64,000 nt of DNA from JAFLTL01 sp964389525 (GCA_964389525.1 CAYMEX010000012.1:24992-88991), one strand, 5' to 3'; positions 1 through 8,675 are shown, counted from the first letter of the stretch. Numbers and translations: made by a program. Notes: generated by a model from the sequence alone, not told the origin.

Positions 1-82
1 GGAAGAGCTGAAGAACCGCAAGCCGCTTCCCGGCGTACCGGCTCCCCGCACTTACAAAGACCTCGGTGTGGAAGGCAAATAA
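1..82 (+). CDS. C-terminal end of an unidentified protein (partial)
   Basis: An open frame enters from the left edge in frame 2 and stops at the TAA at 80-82, giving a 26-residue tail that ends PRTYKDLGVEGK. A strong terminator hairpin follows about 28 bases later, which supports this being the true 3' end of a plus-strand gene. The tail is too short for me to name a family, and no motif is visible. Confidence 0.6.
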   Translation, partial: EELKNRKPLPGVPAPRTYKDLGVEGK

Positions 83-110
83 GAATCAGTCATAAGACAA
101 CAAAAGCAGG

Positions 111-148
111 CAGGCTCCGTCGGCTAAACGGCGGAGCCTGTATTTTTT
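111..148 (+). terminator. Rho-independent terminator
   Basis: Arms CAGGCTCCG (111-119) and CGGAGCCTG (132-140) pair perfectly and are followed by TATTTTTT. It closes the partial gene that ends at 82. Confidence 0.85.
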
Positions 149-166
149 CTTCAGAACAGGTCATAA

Positions 167-277
167 TCAGTCGGTATGAAACAGCCGTCTTATGCGCGGA
201 AGCATAAAGCCGGAAACACGCCTGCAGTCAATCTTACCGAGCAACAGAACGGCAATCAGAGCAATCCAAAAATACAT
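167..277 (-). CDS. Possible 36-residue single-span membrane peptide
   Basis: A minus-strand frame runs from ATG at 277 to TGA at 167. It reads MYFWIALIAVLLLGK followed by an Arg-rich tail (CRRVSGF, RIRRLF), the look of one membrane helix with a positive inside end. It lies just downstream of the fimbrillin-like gene on the same strand, and nothing else occupies 149-333. I know no family for it and see no promoter, so it could be chance; the hydrophobic/basic layout is the only support. Confidence 0.25.
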   Translation of the reverse strand: MYFWIALIAVLLLGKIDCRRVSGFMLPRIRRLFHTD

Positions 278-333
278 GTCAGATCAGAGCTTATTTTGAG
301 ACCTTAACGTCAAGTTATTCATCTTTGACAAAA

Positions 334-1407
334 CTATATGATCGGACTCTCCGACATACTTTCATCGGCAAACTCGTCTACCGTCACACCAAACTCAATG
401 CCATCGAACAAAACGGCCGGATTATTTATGGCAATATTGTAGACGTATGCACATCCGATTTTCCATTGAGAGAGCGTACCGCCCGATGCAGGATACATAA
501 TACGACCGCAATCTGTTCCAGGAACAAGTATATAGTCGGGCGTATGTGATCCCGGGAACAGTTTTCCCCCTGTCGCCTTGTCGAAGATCTCACAGTCGAC
601 CGAAATATATGTACCGGTGAACGACTGACTGCTTTCATCGTAGGACAATGGATCGAGCTGTTGCGGGATAAAGAAATCGATATTATTCCCGACACTGCCA
701 TCCGACACATCGGTCACATCGGAAGTAAGGACGAGTGCATCGCCCTTTTCTTCTGACGAATAAAGTGTAACATTTCCCATAAGTGCCTGGCTGTGCCAGT
801 ATCCTGAAGTGTCACTGCCGGGATAGGTTGTCTGGCGCGGATAGAAAAACGACGCACGCTTGTATATGTTTCCAATCTCGACACTTCTGACTTTCACAAT
901 GATATCAGCATTGTCGCTCGACAGGCACACATCGACCATAGAAAGCGCATGCCTGAAGTTGACCCTTACAGGAGCCGCAGTCTGAATCTCTCCGTAATTC
1001 ACCGCATACAGGAGATCGACGTTACCCGGATTGGCGTAATTGTTGATGCTCGCAGTCCCGGTAGGCGACCCGTCCACATCGGGAGACGCTGCCAGATCCG
1101 GGCTAACCGAATAGAAACTTACAGGTGAGTCGGGCCAGTAGGCCGGCGTCGAGCATACCCAATTCGACCCCTCACGCTCGACCAGCACATTATCCATCAG
1201 TTTTTCACCGTTGGCGAAAGCAGTAACCGCAAAATTACTAATTGTAGCTGTAGTCGTAGGCGCCCCACGCGATACAACAGCCGGAACCACCGCACTGAAT
1301 GTGATCAGTGACGAATCCAAAGGCTCAACGCCGGTCACATCATCCGACACACAGGATACGGCAATAGACGCACAAGCCAAGATACATGCCAACAGCTTAA
1401 CTTTCAT
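334..1407 (-). CDS. Fimbrillin-like cell-surface lipoprotein
   Basis: A 357-residue protein with a lipoprotein signal peptide (lipobox ending IAVSC, Cys about residue 19), so it should be exported and anchored through the lipidated cysteine. Downstream is a beta-rich region with the arrangement seen in Bacteroidales fimbrillin-family (FimA/Mfa1-like) proteins: an N-terminal segment with TATISNFAVTAFANG, a central VNFRHALSMVDV strand motif and a C-terminal half ending in short strands. In this family such proteins are stem or tip subunits of type V pili or related surface lipoproteins. It follows the DUF5119 gene by 69 bases on the same strand, a pairing typical of these loci. Which subunit it is cannot be told from sequence alone. 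Confidence 0.7.
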   Translation of the reverse strand: MKVKLLACILACASIAVSCVSDDVTGVEPLDSSLITFSAVVPAVVSRGAPTTTATISNFAVTAFANGEKLMDNVLVEREGSNWVCSTPAYWPDSPVSFYSVSPDLAASPDVDGSPTGTASINNYANPGNVDLLYAVNYGEIQTAAPVRVNFRHALSMVDVCLSSDNADIIVKVRSVEIGNIYKRASFFYPRQTTYPGSDTSGYWHSQALMGNVTLYSSEEKGDALVLTSDVTDVSDGSVGNNIDFFIPQQLDPLSYDESSQSFTGTYISVDCEIFDKATGGKLFPGSHTPDYILVPGTDCGRIMYPASGGTLSQWKIGCAYVYNIAINNPAVLFDGIEFGVTVDEFADESMSESPII

Positions 1408-1476
1408 AGATCGTATAGTTTAGATTATCGACTCCCCAATAATGTCATCACTGACAAAGTATATAGACATAACACA

Positions 1477-2469
1477 TTATCTGTCATTGAAGTTTATCAC
1501 CACTGTGTTCCACTGGTCTACGGAAACATCAAAACTGCCTGTGGTGCCCGAAGACTCCGGTATGTCAATCCCCTGAATATGTATCCATACATCCATAGGA
1601 TCAGCTGCTTCTACGATCTGCGACGTCACATCACATTCATAACTGTAACAGGAACCGTCGGAAAGCCAAACAAACAAATAAAGGATATTACGCACATCTG
1701 AATCTGCCGCTCGCCCAAATGAGAGAAATTCACCATATATCCCCGATCTGCCGGAACATGCCACCGCAAATGGCAATGTAGCTCCTTCAGGCGATAGAGA
1801 AAGGTCGGATATCCTTAGCGACCCCGACATTCCGCTCATCGCCGCACTCACACGCCTGACACCACCAAGCCCCGACACCCCTGACACAACAACATGGTAT
1901 CGTCGGACTATACACTCAGGATGGACGGGCAACAGCTTGTATTTCGACGATTTGACACAGACGTCTCCCGACAGCAGTATCTGATATGACAACATGTCAA
2001 AACCAAGACCTACATATGGAGTATGATCACACCACAACATGCCCGGGCTTTTCACTACAGTTTCATCTATGCCTTCCGGCAGACCGACGTTGTGTTCAGC
2101 CCCGGACGACACCGGCGAAAACAACTCACACGCAGGAGTCGATATGGTAAACAGGTCATAAGAGTCATCGTTATCAAATATGACCTGAGCATCGTCATTT
2201 ACAGTTATAAAGGCATAATCGCCCAACGGGAGTCTCACTTCACCGCCACAAGCGTCGGGAAAATCAAAACGCCACGCTGTTTTATCATCATCACGGAAGA
2301 AAAAACAGGCCATACCATCAGGAGAAGCATCAGGCGCAAGATCCCAATGGTAGTCGATATCAAGTGAACCGATATAATTCTCACAGCCTATGATGCCTTC
2401 ATTAATACATGACTGCATCAGCAACGAAACCAGAACGGCACCACACGGCTGAACGTAATTACCTATCAT
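1477..2469 (-). CDS. DUF5119-like lipoprotein, fimbrial locus partner
   Basis: A 330-residue protein whose N-terminus is a short hydrophobic stretch ending LLMQSC, a plausible lipobox, although the n-region lacks the usual lysines. An early DIDYHWDLAPDASPDGMACF-like segment and a LRLPLGDYAFITVN-like strand resemble the DUF5119 family, whose members sit next to fimbrillin genes in Bacteroidales. It lies upstream of the fimbrillin-like gene in the same direction, so the two probably form one transcript. The start follows closely after a perfect 12-bp inverted repeat (2476-2505). The family assignment is by recognition of pattern and neighbour, not by a search. Confidence 0.6.
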   Translation of the reverse strand: MIGNYVQPCGAVLVSLLMQSCINEGIIGCENYIGSLDIDYHWDLAPDASPDGMACFFFRDDDKTAWRFDFPDACGGEVRLPLGDYAFITVNDDAQVIFDNDDSYDLFTISTPACELFSPVSSGAEHNVGLPEGIDETVVKSPGMLWCDHTPYVGLGFDMLSYQILLSGDVCVKSSKYKLLPVHPECIVRRYHVVVSGVSGLGGVRRVSAAMSGMSGSLRISDLSLSPEGATLPFAVACSGRSGIYGEFLSFGRAADSDVRNILYLFVWLSDGSCYSYECDVTSQIVEAADPMDVWIHIQGIDIPESSGTTGSFDVSVDQWNTVVINFNDR

Positions 2470-2475
2470 ACACTC

Positions 2476-2505
2476 GATCGTTGTTAATTATATTTAACAA
2501 CGATC
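2476..2505. promoter_or_regulatory. Perfect 12-bp inverted repeat before the surface-lipoprotein pair
   Basis: Arms GATCGTTGTTAA and TTAACAACGATC flank a 6-base TTATAT spacer, ending six bases before the start codon at 2469. No T-run follows on either strand, so an operator or a 5'-UTR hairpin fits better than a terminator. Confidence 0.5.
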
Positions 2506-2540
2506 ATACGTCAGAAAAAGTTTACAGCAACAAAACGCAC

Positions 2541-3482
2541 TCAATAGGAGTGCAAGCCGGTAGTTATGCAAAACCATGTCACAACAACCGAGACGAGGGC
2601 TATTGCCGCAAACAAACGACTTATAGTGTGTCTACACACAGCAAGCAAAATGAGATATATGACAAACGACACTAATGCCGCAGTTTCTTTCGGATCCCAC
2701 GACCAATAACTGCCCCATGCCTCATGCGCCCACAACGAACCCAAAAGGATGCCGCATCCCAGAGAACTTTCTCCTAACAGAATATACAACCGGTTTTTAG
2801 ATGAGACTGTCGCCGCAAATATAAAGAACGAATATGCGATCAGCACAAATGTGACATGAACAGGAAGCCACACTGAATCGAGTATCGGGTTATACGTTTT
2901 CAGGGCGGGATGAATGCCGGTGACTTCCGATGCCACAACAAGAGCTGCGACGACCGCATAGGTCAATGACGAAGGCGAACGGAACACAAACGCCATCAGC
3001 AACAGCAGAAGTGCCACGATGCGGAGCGTATCGGCTACCGACACCAGCGGCAACGCACCAGCAAGCACTCCATTTAAGACTGTGTCGGCAGCAATCAATG
3101 ACAACGGTATCAGTGAGAGTTTCAGTAGACTGTCAGTATCGCGATAAAACAGCGAAGCCAATAAGAGCAAAAATGCAGAAACAGCACACAGCTTCAGGAA
3201 ATGCAGATTGTTGTAAACGTGCTCAGTCATCACGCGTTCAGGCGTCAGATAGGACGAGCCCACGGGCAACCGCACGGCCCCACCGGCAGATATGTCATCG
3301 TCGTATTGGGCCGACAACGTTTCCATTGTCACAACGCATCCGCCGACACGCATCTGTCTCAGATCTCCTCCAAGCACAAAACACACAGCCAGCAAAACAA
3401 CAGTGACACAAGCCGCCATAAGCAAGCCGAAACGATATCTGACTATTTTATACGGCCAACCTGACATCTGAATGAAATTCAA
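2541..3482 (-). CDS. ccsA: CcsA/ResC-type cytochrome c biogenesis protein
   Basis: A 313-residue polytopic membrane protein with about eight hydrophobic segments. The C-terminal half carries the tryptophan-rich WWD-type signature (SLWAHEAWGSYWSWDPKET) around residues 245-265, preceded by the conserved VWLPVHVTF histidine and followed by the terminal GLHSY histidine. These are the haem-handling features of CcsA/ResC/CcmF proteins, which move haem across the inner membrane and attach it to apocytochromes c. The N-terminal part is one helix plus a short periplasmic segment; the large ResB moiety fused in many Bacteroidota versions is absent. Its start overlaps the stop of the upstream chorismatase-like gene by four bases (ATGA), so the two are translationally coupled. 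Confidence 0.82.
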   Translation of the reverse strand: MNFIQMSGWPYKIVRYRFGLLMAACVTVVLLAVCFVLGGDLRQMRVGGCVVTMETLSAQYDDDISAGGAVRLPVGSSYLTPERVMTEHVYNNLHFLKLCAVSAFLLLLASLFYRDTDSLLKLSLIPLSLIAADTVLNGVLAGALPLVSVADTLRIVALLLLLMAFVFRSPSSLTYAVVAALVVASEVTGIHPALKTYNPILDSVWLPVHVTFVLIAYSFFIFAATVSSKNRLYILLGESSLGCGILLGSLWAHEAWGSYWSWDPKETAALVSFVIYLILLAVCRHTISRLFAAIALVSVVVTWFCITTGLHSY

Positions 3483-4627
3483 TAATCAGCATAGGCCGGA
3501 TCACCGGCTTCAGTAATCGCCATGCACTCAATCTCGACAAGCCATCCCGGACGGCATACAGGCGCATGCACGGTCACAAACGGGACATCGGACAGACGCT
3601 CCGCCACAATGTGCGACACGACACCGGCGTCGGAAGGATCACGGACATATACAACCGCATGAACGATATCGGCAAGAACTCCGCCGCCATCGGCAAGCAA
3701 CGCCTCTATGTTGGAAACAGCCCTGCAAGTCTGCATCGCCACATCGCCCGGCGCGACGATCTGCCCGTCGGGGCCTATGCTTGCAGTCCCGGAAACAATT
3801 ATGTGCGTACGATCTCCATATGCAATTGCTGTAGCGCGTTCAAACGCCACTCCGTAGTCGGTCGTGGCATTCAGGCTGCCAAGAGCCGACAGATGACGCG
3901 TCTGCCCTTTTTCAAGGCCATCTACGGCAAAAGCATCCAATGTGACGAGTGCCTCCCGATCAGATGACGCTCCCTCTATGCCTGTACTGGCGATAAATCC
4001 ATGGGCCGGAGTGAGCCCCTGATCACAGAAAACTTCATTACGGGCTTTCACCATGCCGGCATAGCGCGTATCAATATCGCGCATGTACAGCCATGTGCGT
4101 TTGCATTCACATGAAAGCCTCAAGGGAGCAAGCGAAGAAATATATGCCGAAAATATATCATGTGTGGCCTTATAGCTGTCGCCATGAGCAGTGAGCGACA
4201 TTGTCCATATATCGGTATATGGAGTACGCCTCACGACTGTGACATTACCGGTCGAGTCAGGCACGACACCGGCGGTCATTATTATCAAAAGTACCGCTTT
4301 CACGCCCTGACGGCACGGACGCTGACCTATAACCGACAACGCTCCGGGAAGAACGGACAGGACGTCAGACGCCTCCTGCGCCTGATTAGTGACATCGGAT
4401 AGGAACACACGCTTCATCACCGTGACACAGCCGTCAACACGATAGCTGCGCATCGCCTCATCATAAGCACGGACAATGCGGTTAAGCTGATCAGACACGT
4501 TTCCTTCTGAACATGCGACCGGCACAAATGTGACATGAACCTCCCTTCTGCCTTTCGACATACGGGGAGCATACTCCGACACCCTTACTTCTATCCCGGA
4601 TATTACAGAAAACTCATGCGCTATCAT
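3479..4627 (-). CDS. Chorismatase-like (FkbO/Hyg5/XanB2 type) protein with RidA-like C-terminal domain
   Basis: A 382-residue protein when started at the ATG at 4627; a GTG at 4669 would add 14 residues but lies upstream of the promoter. The middle has YMRDIDTRYAGMVKARNEVF and IASTGIEG, and the last 130 residues form a YjgF/RidA fold (GPDGQIVAPGDVAMQTCRAV, ending VEIECMAI). This layout matches the chorismatase family, which hydrolyses chorismate to hydroxybenzoates or dihydroxy acids. Which product it would make cannot be read from the sequence. Coupling to ccsA by a 4-base overlap suggests one operon. RidA-only imine deaminase activity is a less likely alternative because of the long N-terminal part. 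Confidence 0.62.
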   Translation of the reverse strand: MIAHEFSVISGIEVRVSEYAPRMSKGRREVHVTFVPVACSEGNVSDQLNRIVRAYDEAMRSYRVDGCVTVMKRVFLSDVTNQAQEASDVLSVLPGALSVIGQRPCRQGVKAVLLIIMTAGVVPDSTGNVTVVRRTPYTDIWTMSLTAHGDSYKATHDIFSAYISSLAPLRLSCECKRTWLYMRDIDTRYAGMVKARNEVFCDQGLTPAHGFIASTGIEGASSDREALVTLDAFAVDGLEKGQTRHLSALGSLNATTDYGVAFERATAIAYGDRTHIIVSGTASIGPDGQIVAPGDVAMQTCRAVSNIEALLADGGGVLADIVHAVVYVRDPSDAGVVSHIVAERLSDVPFVTVHAPVCRPGWLVEIECMAITEAGDPAYADY

Positions 4628-4632
4628 ATACA

Positions 4633-4665
4633 CAAAGATAAAAAACAATCGGAATAGCAGCAAAG
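4633..4665 (-). promoter_or_regulatory. Bacteroidota promoter directly against the chorismatase-like start
   Basis: On the minus strand CTTTG (4665-4661) is followed after 20 bases by TATCTTTG (4640-4633), the exact -33/-7 arrangement. Only five bases separate the -7 box from the ATG at 4627, so transcription would start at or next to the start codon. It rules out the GTG at 4669. Confidence 0.7.
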
Positions 4666-4709
4666 TCACGTTACATCACTAAAAACAGCCTGAATCTCAA
4701 TATTTTTTA

Positions 4710-4717
4710 TAACTTTG
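4710..4717 (+). promoter_or_regulatory. -7 box of the AlbA_2/ATPase gene
   Basis: TAACTTTG matches TAnnTTTG and sits 23 bases before the ATG at 4741; no clear -33 element is visible. Confidence 0.6.
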
Positions 4718-4740
4718 CATCTTGTAATACCACTGATTAT

Positions 4741-6183
4741 ATGACGATTGATTTAGGCTATATACAACATTTGGCTGAAAACCACGAAAGTGTTGATGTT
4801 GAGTTCAAGGAAACTACGGGGCAACTTGACCGAGGAATGGAAACATTGTGCGGTATGCTCAATGGTATTGGCGGTATCGTAATCTTTGGTATTAACAATT
4901 CATGCAAGATTATCGGACAGGAAATCGGCGATAAGACAACACGCATGATTGGCGAGGCACTGCGCCGCTTCGAGCCTTCCGTTGAGATCCGACAGAAATA
5001 TATCAAGCTGAAAGATTCGGAGAAACAACTGATTGTATTTGAAGCAGAGGGAAATAATCCCGATAGACCATATTCATACGATGGCAGACCTTATCAACGA
5101 CACGACAGTGTCACATCTGTCATGCCGCACGATAAATATTCGCGTATGATTATGAACCGTGGCGGTCTCAAATACAAATGGGATGCCTTGCCTAACGAGA
5201 ATTTGAAATTTGAGGATCTTGACGAGAGCCGTATCCATTGGGCTATTAGGCAGGCTCTTGAATTAGGGAGACTGAAAGATGGCGCATATACCCGCGATCC
5301 GATTGCCATTCTTGAAAAATTCAAAGTGCTTAAGAACGGTGTCTATAACAATGCTGCCGCCGTTCTTTTCGGCAAGGACTTCTTTTACTATCACAATTGC
5401 ATTATCCGTCTTGCCCGTTTCCGAGGTATAGACAAACGCGAATTTATCGACAACCAACAGATTGAGGGAAATATCTTTGATATGCTCAACGAAGTTACTC
5501 CCTTTTTTCTTAAGCATCTCTCAGTAACAAGCCGAATGGAGGGGATGTATCGGAAGGATGAACTGGAAGTGCCGATAACAGCTTTACGCGAGTGTTGTGC
5601 CAACGCATTGGCACACATGGACTGGAGAAAGACCGCTTCCGTAGGAGTTGCCATATATGATGACCGCATAGAGATTGAGAACGCAGGTATGCTACCCGAA
5701 GATATACCTGCCACCCAACTGACATACAACTCTCATATACTTGACTCCCATACATCAGAGCCACCCAACGAGACCATCGCCCGCGTCATGTATTACAGTG
5801 GGGTCATCGAGCATTGGGGCAGAGGGTTGTCAATGATATTTGAAGACTGCAAACGCGCAGGACTTCAACAGCCGACTGTAACTGATGAAAGAGGAGTCGT
5901 CAAGGTAACGTTTATGCGCCCTGATTTGTCGAGTCACAAAAATGACACGATAAATGACACGATAAATGACACGATAAATGACACGATAAATGACACGATA
6001 AATGAAAATGAGAAAATGATTTATAATCGTATCGTTTCTTCGCCGGGAATCAGTGCGGTTGCTTTGGCTGATGAATTTGGCAAGAGCATCAGAACTATAA
6101 TGAGAGCATTGAAACATCTGGTAAATATAAATGTTATAGAATATCGCGGTTCTAAAAAGACAGGAGGCTATTTCAGTAAATAA
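4741..6183 (+). CDS. AlbA_2 (Schlafen-like) / divergent ATPase protein with C-terminal winged helix
   Basis: A 480-residue protein. Residues about 10-130 form an AlbA_2/Schlafen-type putative DNA-binding domain (VEFKETTGQL, LCGMLNGIGGIVIFGI). A GHKL-like ATP-binding region follows around residues 275-390 (ITALRECCANALAHMDW, IEIENAGMLP, HWGRGLSMIFEDC). Residues 401-420 are five copies of NDTI, and the last 60 residues are a winged helix (SAVALADEFGKSIRTIMRALKHL). Proteins of this architecture are common in Bacteroidota and are annotated as ATP-binding transcriptional-regulator-like proteins; their exact function is unsettled. It has its own promoter, stands alone, and its codon use is more AT-rich than its neighbours', consistent with recent acquisition. 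Confidence 0.75.
   Translation: MTIDLGYIQHLAENHESVDVEFKETTGQLDRGMETLCGMLNGIGGIVIFGINNSCKIIGQEIGDKTTRMIGEALRRFEPSVEIRQKYIKLKDSEKQLIVFEAEGNNPDRPYSYDGRPYQRHDSVTSVMPHDKYSRMIMNRGGLKYKWDALPNENLKFEDLDESRIHWAIRQALELGRLKDGAYTRDPIAILEKFKVLKNGVYNNAAAVLFGKDFFYYHNCIIRLARFRGIDKREFIDNQQIEGNIFDMLNEVTPFFLKHLSVTSRMEGMYRKDELEVPITALRECCANALAHMDWRKTASVGVAIYDDRIEIENAGMLPEDIPATQLTYNSHILDSHTSEPPNETIARVMYYSGVIEHWGRGLSMIFEDCKRAGLQQPTVTDERGVVKVTFMRPDLSSHKNDTINDTINDTINDTINDTINENEKMIYNRIVSSPGISAVALADEFGKSIRTIMRALKHLVNINVIEYRGSKKTGGYFSK
5941..6000 (+). repeat. Five perfect copies of a 12-bp in-frame tandem repeat
   Basis: The unit AATGACACGATA occurs five times without a mismatch and encodes (NDTI)5 between the ATPase region and the winged helix. 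Copy-number change would stay in frame and alter only linker length. Confidence 0.95.
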
Positions 6184-6262
6184 ACATGTCACAAAAAAGA
6201 TCATCGGCCTTGAAATCTATATCAAGCCCGATGATATACAGGTGTTTATTTTTAATAAATCT

Positions 6263-7147
6263 CTATATGACTATGCCGCGTGACTCAAGAAGCAACCTCC
6301 CGAACTCGGCAATGTTTTCGGCCGTGACGGCAGGACGCGGGTCGGAGTCAACAGCTGTCTGCAAAGTCGTTTCGCCTGAAAGGACGAGCACTCCGAGCGA
6401 TCCGGCATTCTGAGCCGTAGCGACATCGGTGTATATGCGGTCGCCGCACATCGCCACCTCATCGGGCTGCAGATCATATTTCGCCATTATGCACCGCAGC
6501 ATGTCGGGATTGGGCTTACCTATAACGATATCGGGACGACGGCCGGTGGCATGAAAAATGCACTCGCACATCGATCCGCAATCGACAAGAATGACCTCTT
6601 TGTCGGTCGGGCATACACGGTCGGGATTTGTCGCGATATATGGGATGCCCTGTGCAGCCCACCATGACGCTCTGCACAAACGGTCGTAGGTGAGGGTCAT
6701 GTCGAACGATACCACAAGAATGTCAGGACGGTCGGAAGGATCGTTCTCAGCCATCTCGAATCCGGCCTCCTCAAACTCGGCCGTCATGCTCGGCGTACCG
6801 AGCACAAAAAGGCGCTTTGCCTCGGGAAAATTCTGGTGTATATAATCTATCGTGGCAACCGCAGTCGTATACACCTCGTCGGGAGCAGCATCGATGCCGA
6901 GACTGCTGAGTTTGGCGATATAGTCGGCAATGCTTTTGGTCGGGTTATTTGTCAGAAACGAATAGCGTATGCCATTGTCGCTCAACGACTGCAGGAATGT
7001 CTTGGTAAAGGGGAACAACTTAGAACCAAGGTAAATGGTACCATCCATGTCGAGAGCGACATGCCTGATACGGCGACATGCCTCCATGAGACTGTCATGG
7101 GGCATATCGGTCATGTATCGGTCGAAACCGGAAGTATATGAGTGCAT
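6263..7147 (-). CDS. HAD-IIA (NagD-like) phosphatase in the glp operon
   Basis: About 294 residues from ATG 7147, which follows the glpT stop after one base; an ATG at 7159 overlapping glpT is also possible. Motif I is VALDMDGTIYLG (nucleophile Asp), motif II LTNNPTKS, then a C2a-type cap, and motif IV GDRIYTDVATAQNAG. This is the HAD-IIA group, whose members dephosphorylate nucleotides, phosphoglycolate or glycerol-3-phosphate. Its place as last gene of the glpABCT cluster suggests glycerol-3-phosphate or a related triose phosphate as substrate, but that is inference from context only. Confidence 0.8.
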   Translation of the reverse strand: MHSYTSGFDRYMTDMPHDSLMEACRRIRHVALDMDGTIYLGSKLFPFTKTFLQSLSDNGIRYSFLTNNPTKSIADYIAKLSSLGIDAAPDEVYTTAVATIDYIHQNFPEAKRLFVLGTPSMTAEFEEAGFEMAENDPSDRPDILVVSFDMTLTYDRLCRASWWAAQGIPYIATNPDRVCPTDKEVILVDCGSMCECIFHATGRRPDIVIGKPNPDMLRCIMAKYDLQPDEVAMCGDRIYTDVATAQNAGSLGVLVLSGETTLQTAVDSDPRPAVTAENIAEFGRLLLESRGIVI

Positions 7148-7148
7148 A

Positions 7149-8675
7149 TTATTCAGCATTTTCTTTTTCCTGCTCGGCATAGAACTTCTGGGAACGCGCA
7201 TATCCATCGCGGGGTGCCGCCCACATGGTGACAAACGTGACAGCACCAAGCACACCTATGCCGATAATGAGATAGAACACAACATTCCAGCCATAATGGT
7301 CAGCGATAATGCCCACACCGATTGCCGAAAGGAACGAGCCTACATAACCGAAAATACCGGCAAGACCGTTGGCCGTAGCCGAGGCCTCTTTGGTAGCATG
7401 GTTGGCCGACGAGATGCCGATGAGAGCCTGCGGTCCGTAGATAAAGAATCCGGCCATAGCAAGAATGATAACCGACGCGAGGAACGGCAACTGCGGGAAG
7501 AAGATGAATATGCACATAAAGAGCGATGCACCTATCATGCAGCAGAGACACATGCGGTGTGCCTTGCCGTTGAAAATATGATCGGTCGCCCATCCGGCAA
7601 AGATTGTTCCTACAATTGCAAAGATCTCAAAGGCAGCGACTGTCCATGCTGCATTTTCAATCGACATGCCACGCGCCTCGGTGAGGAATTTCGGGCCCCA
7701 GTCGAGAATGCCCATGCGCATCACATAGACAAAGACATTGGCGATACAGAGCGTCCAGATCCAGCGGTTGGTCCACACCATAGCCTTGAGGAACTTGGCA
7801 TGGGAGGGGGCTTTCTCACCGTTCTTCGTCTCTTTTTTGCCGGTGTTGGTACCCGGAAGTTCAGGCAGGCCTACCGAACGCGGATCGTCGCGCAAGCCCC
7901 AGAAAAGCCATCCGGCACCAAGAACAGCAAGTCCGGCCGGCAACCAGAAGCACCACTTCCATGCACCCCAGTGTTTGGCGTACTGAAGTATCTGGTTCAT
8001 GTCGTCGGCAACCTCAGGATTGAGCTTGAGATTAGCGGCAATGAGATTTATGATGTCGGGGTTGTTGCTCATGTCCTGCCCCATGATGCCCATGATATAT
8101 CCGCACGCCACAACAGCTGCAGCCGCTCCGATGGAGTGTGAGGTATTCCATATCGACATTTTGGTGGCCAGCTCTGAAGGATGGATCCAGCATGGCAACA
8201 GACGCGCACACGGAGGATAGCCGATGCCCTGAAATGCCTGATTGAGAACAATGGTGACCGCCATGACAAGAATGAGCATGTTGACAAGGTCGGGCGTCGC
8301 CTGCGCCGCCGTCGGATCGGCTCCAACCAGCCACGCGCTGATGTTGTAGCCATAGCCGAAAGCGAAGTTGGAGAGGGCGCACAAGAGAAGACCGATGGCC
8401 ATGACCGCACGCGCACTGTAACGGTCGACAATAAACCCGTTGACAAAACGTGAGAGACCATAGACAAGCGAACCTATGCCTATAACAATACCGAAATCGG
8501 TGTTGGAGATGCCGTACTGCGCCGTCAGCCCGGGCATGGCAAGCGAGAAGTTCTTGCGTACAAAGTAATAAATCGCGTAGCCAATCATAGACACGACAAT
8601 AGTGCGCATCTGCCACGATTTAAACTGTTTAACTACTTCAGGCTTCCATGAGCCATAAATATTGTCTTTTGCCAT
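7149..8675 (-). CDS. glpT: Glycerol-3-phosphate transporter (MFS, OPA family)
   Basis: A 508-residue membrane protein with about 12 hydrophobic segments. The N-terminal YAIYYFVRKNFSLAMPGL and the following GIVIGIGSLVYGLSRFVNGF are signature regions of the organophosphate:phosphate antiporters, and the central loop has GLRDDPRSVGLPE as in GlpT. It would exchange external glycerol-3-phosphate for internal phosphate across the inner membrane. It lies between glpC (43 bases upstream) and the HAD phosphatase, feeding substrate to GlpABC. UhpT-like hexose-phosphate transport is the alternative, made less likely by the neighbours. Confidence 0.88.
   Translation of the reverse strand: MAKDNIYGSWKPEVVKQFKSWQMRTIVVSMIGYAIYYFVRKNFSLAMPGLTAQYGISNTDFGIVIGIGSLVYGLSRFVNGFIVDRYSARAVMAIGLLLCALSNFAFGYGYNISAWLVGADPTAAQATPDLVNMLILVMAVTIVLNQAFQGIGYPPCARLLPCWIHPSELATKMSIWNTSHSIGAAAAVVACGYIMGIMGQDMSNNPDIINLIAANLKLNPEVADDMNQILQYAKHWGAWKWCFWLPAGLAVLGAGWLFWGLRDDPRSVGLPELPGTNTGKKETKNGEKAPSHAKFLKAMVWTNRWIWTLCIANVFVYVMRMGILDWGPKFLTEARGMSIENAAWTVAAFEIFAIVGTIFAGWATDHIFNGKAHRMCLCCMIGASLFMCIFIFFPQLPFLASVIILAMAGFFIYGPQALIGISSANHATKEASATANGLAGIFGYVGSFLSAIGVGIIADHYGWNVVFYLIIGIGVLGAVTFVTMWAAPRDGYARSQKFYAEQEKENAE

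Noticed and set aside
5941..6000. Tandem repeat considered as a small CRISPR array
   Set aside because: The 12-base units are contiguous without spacers and lie in frame inside a gene.
7035..8141. Long plus-strand frame (368 codons) across the glpT region
   Set aside because: It is antisense to glpT, has no family motif and is rich in His/Arg/Gly from the GC-rich reverse frame.
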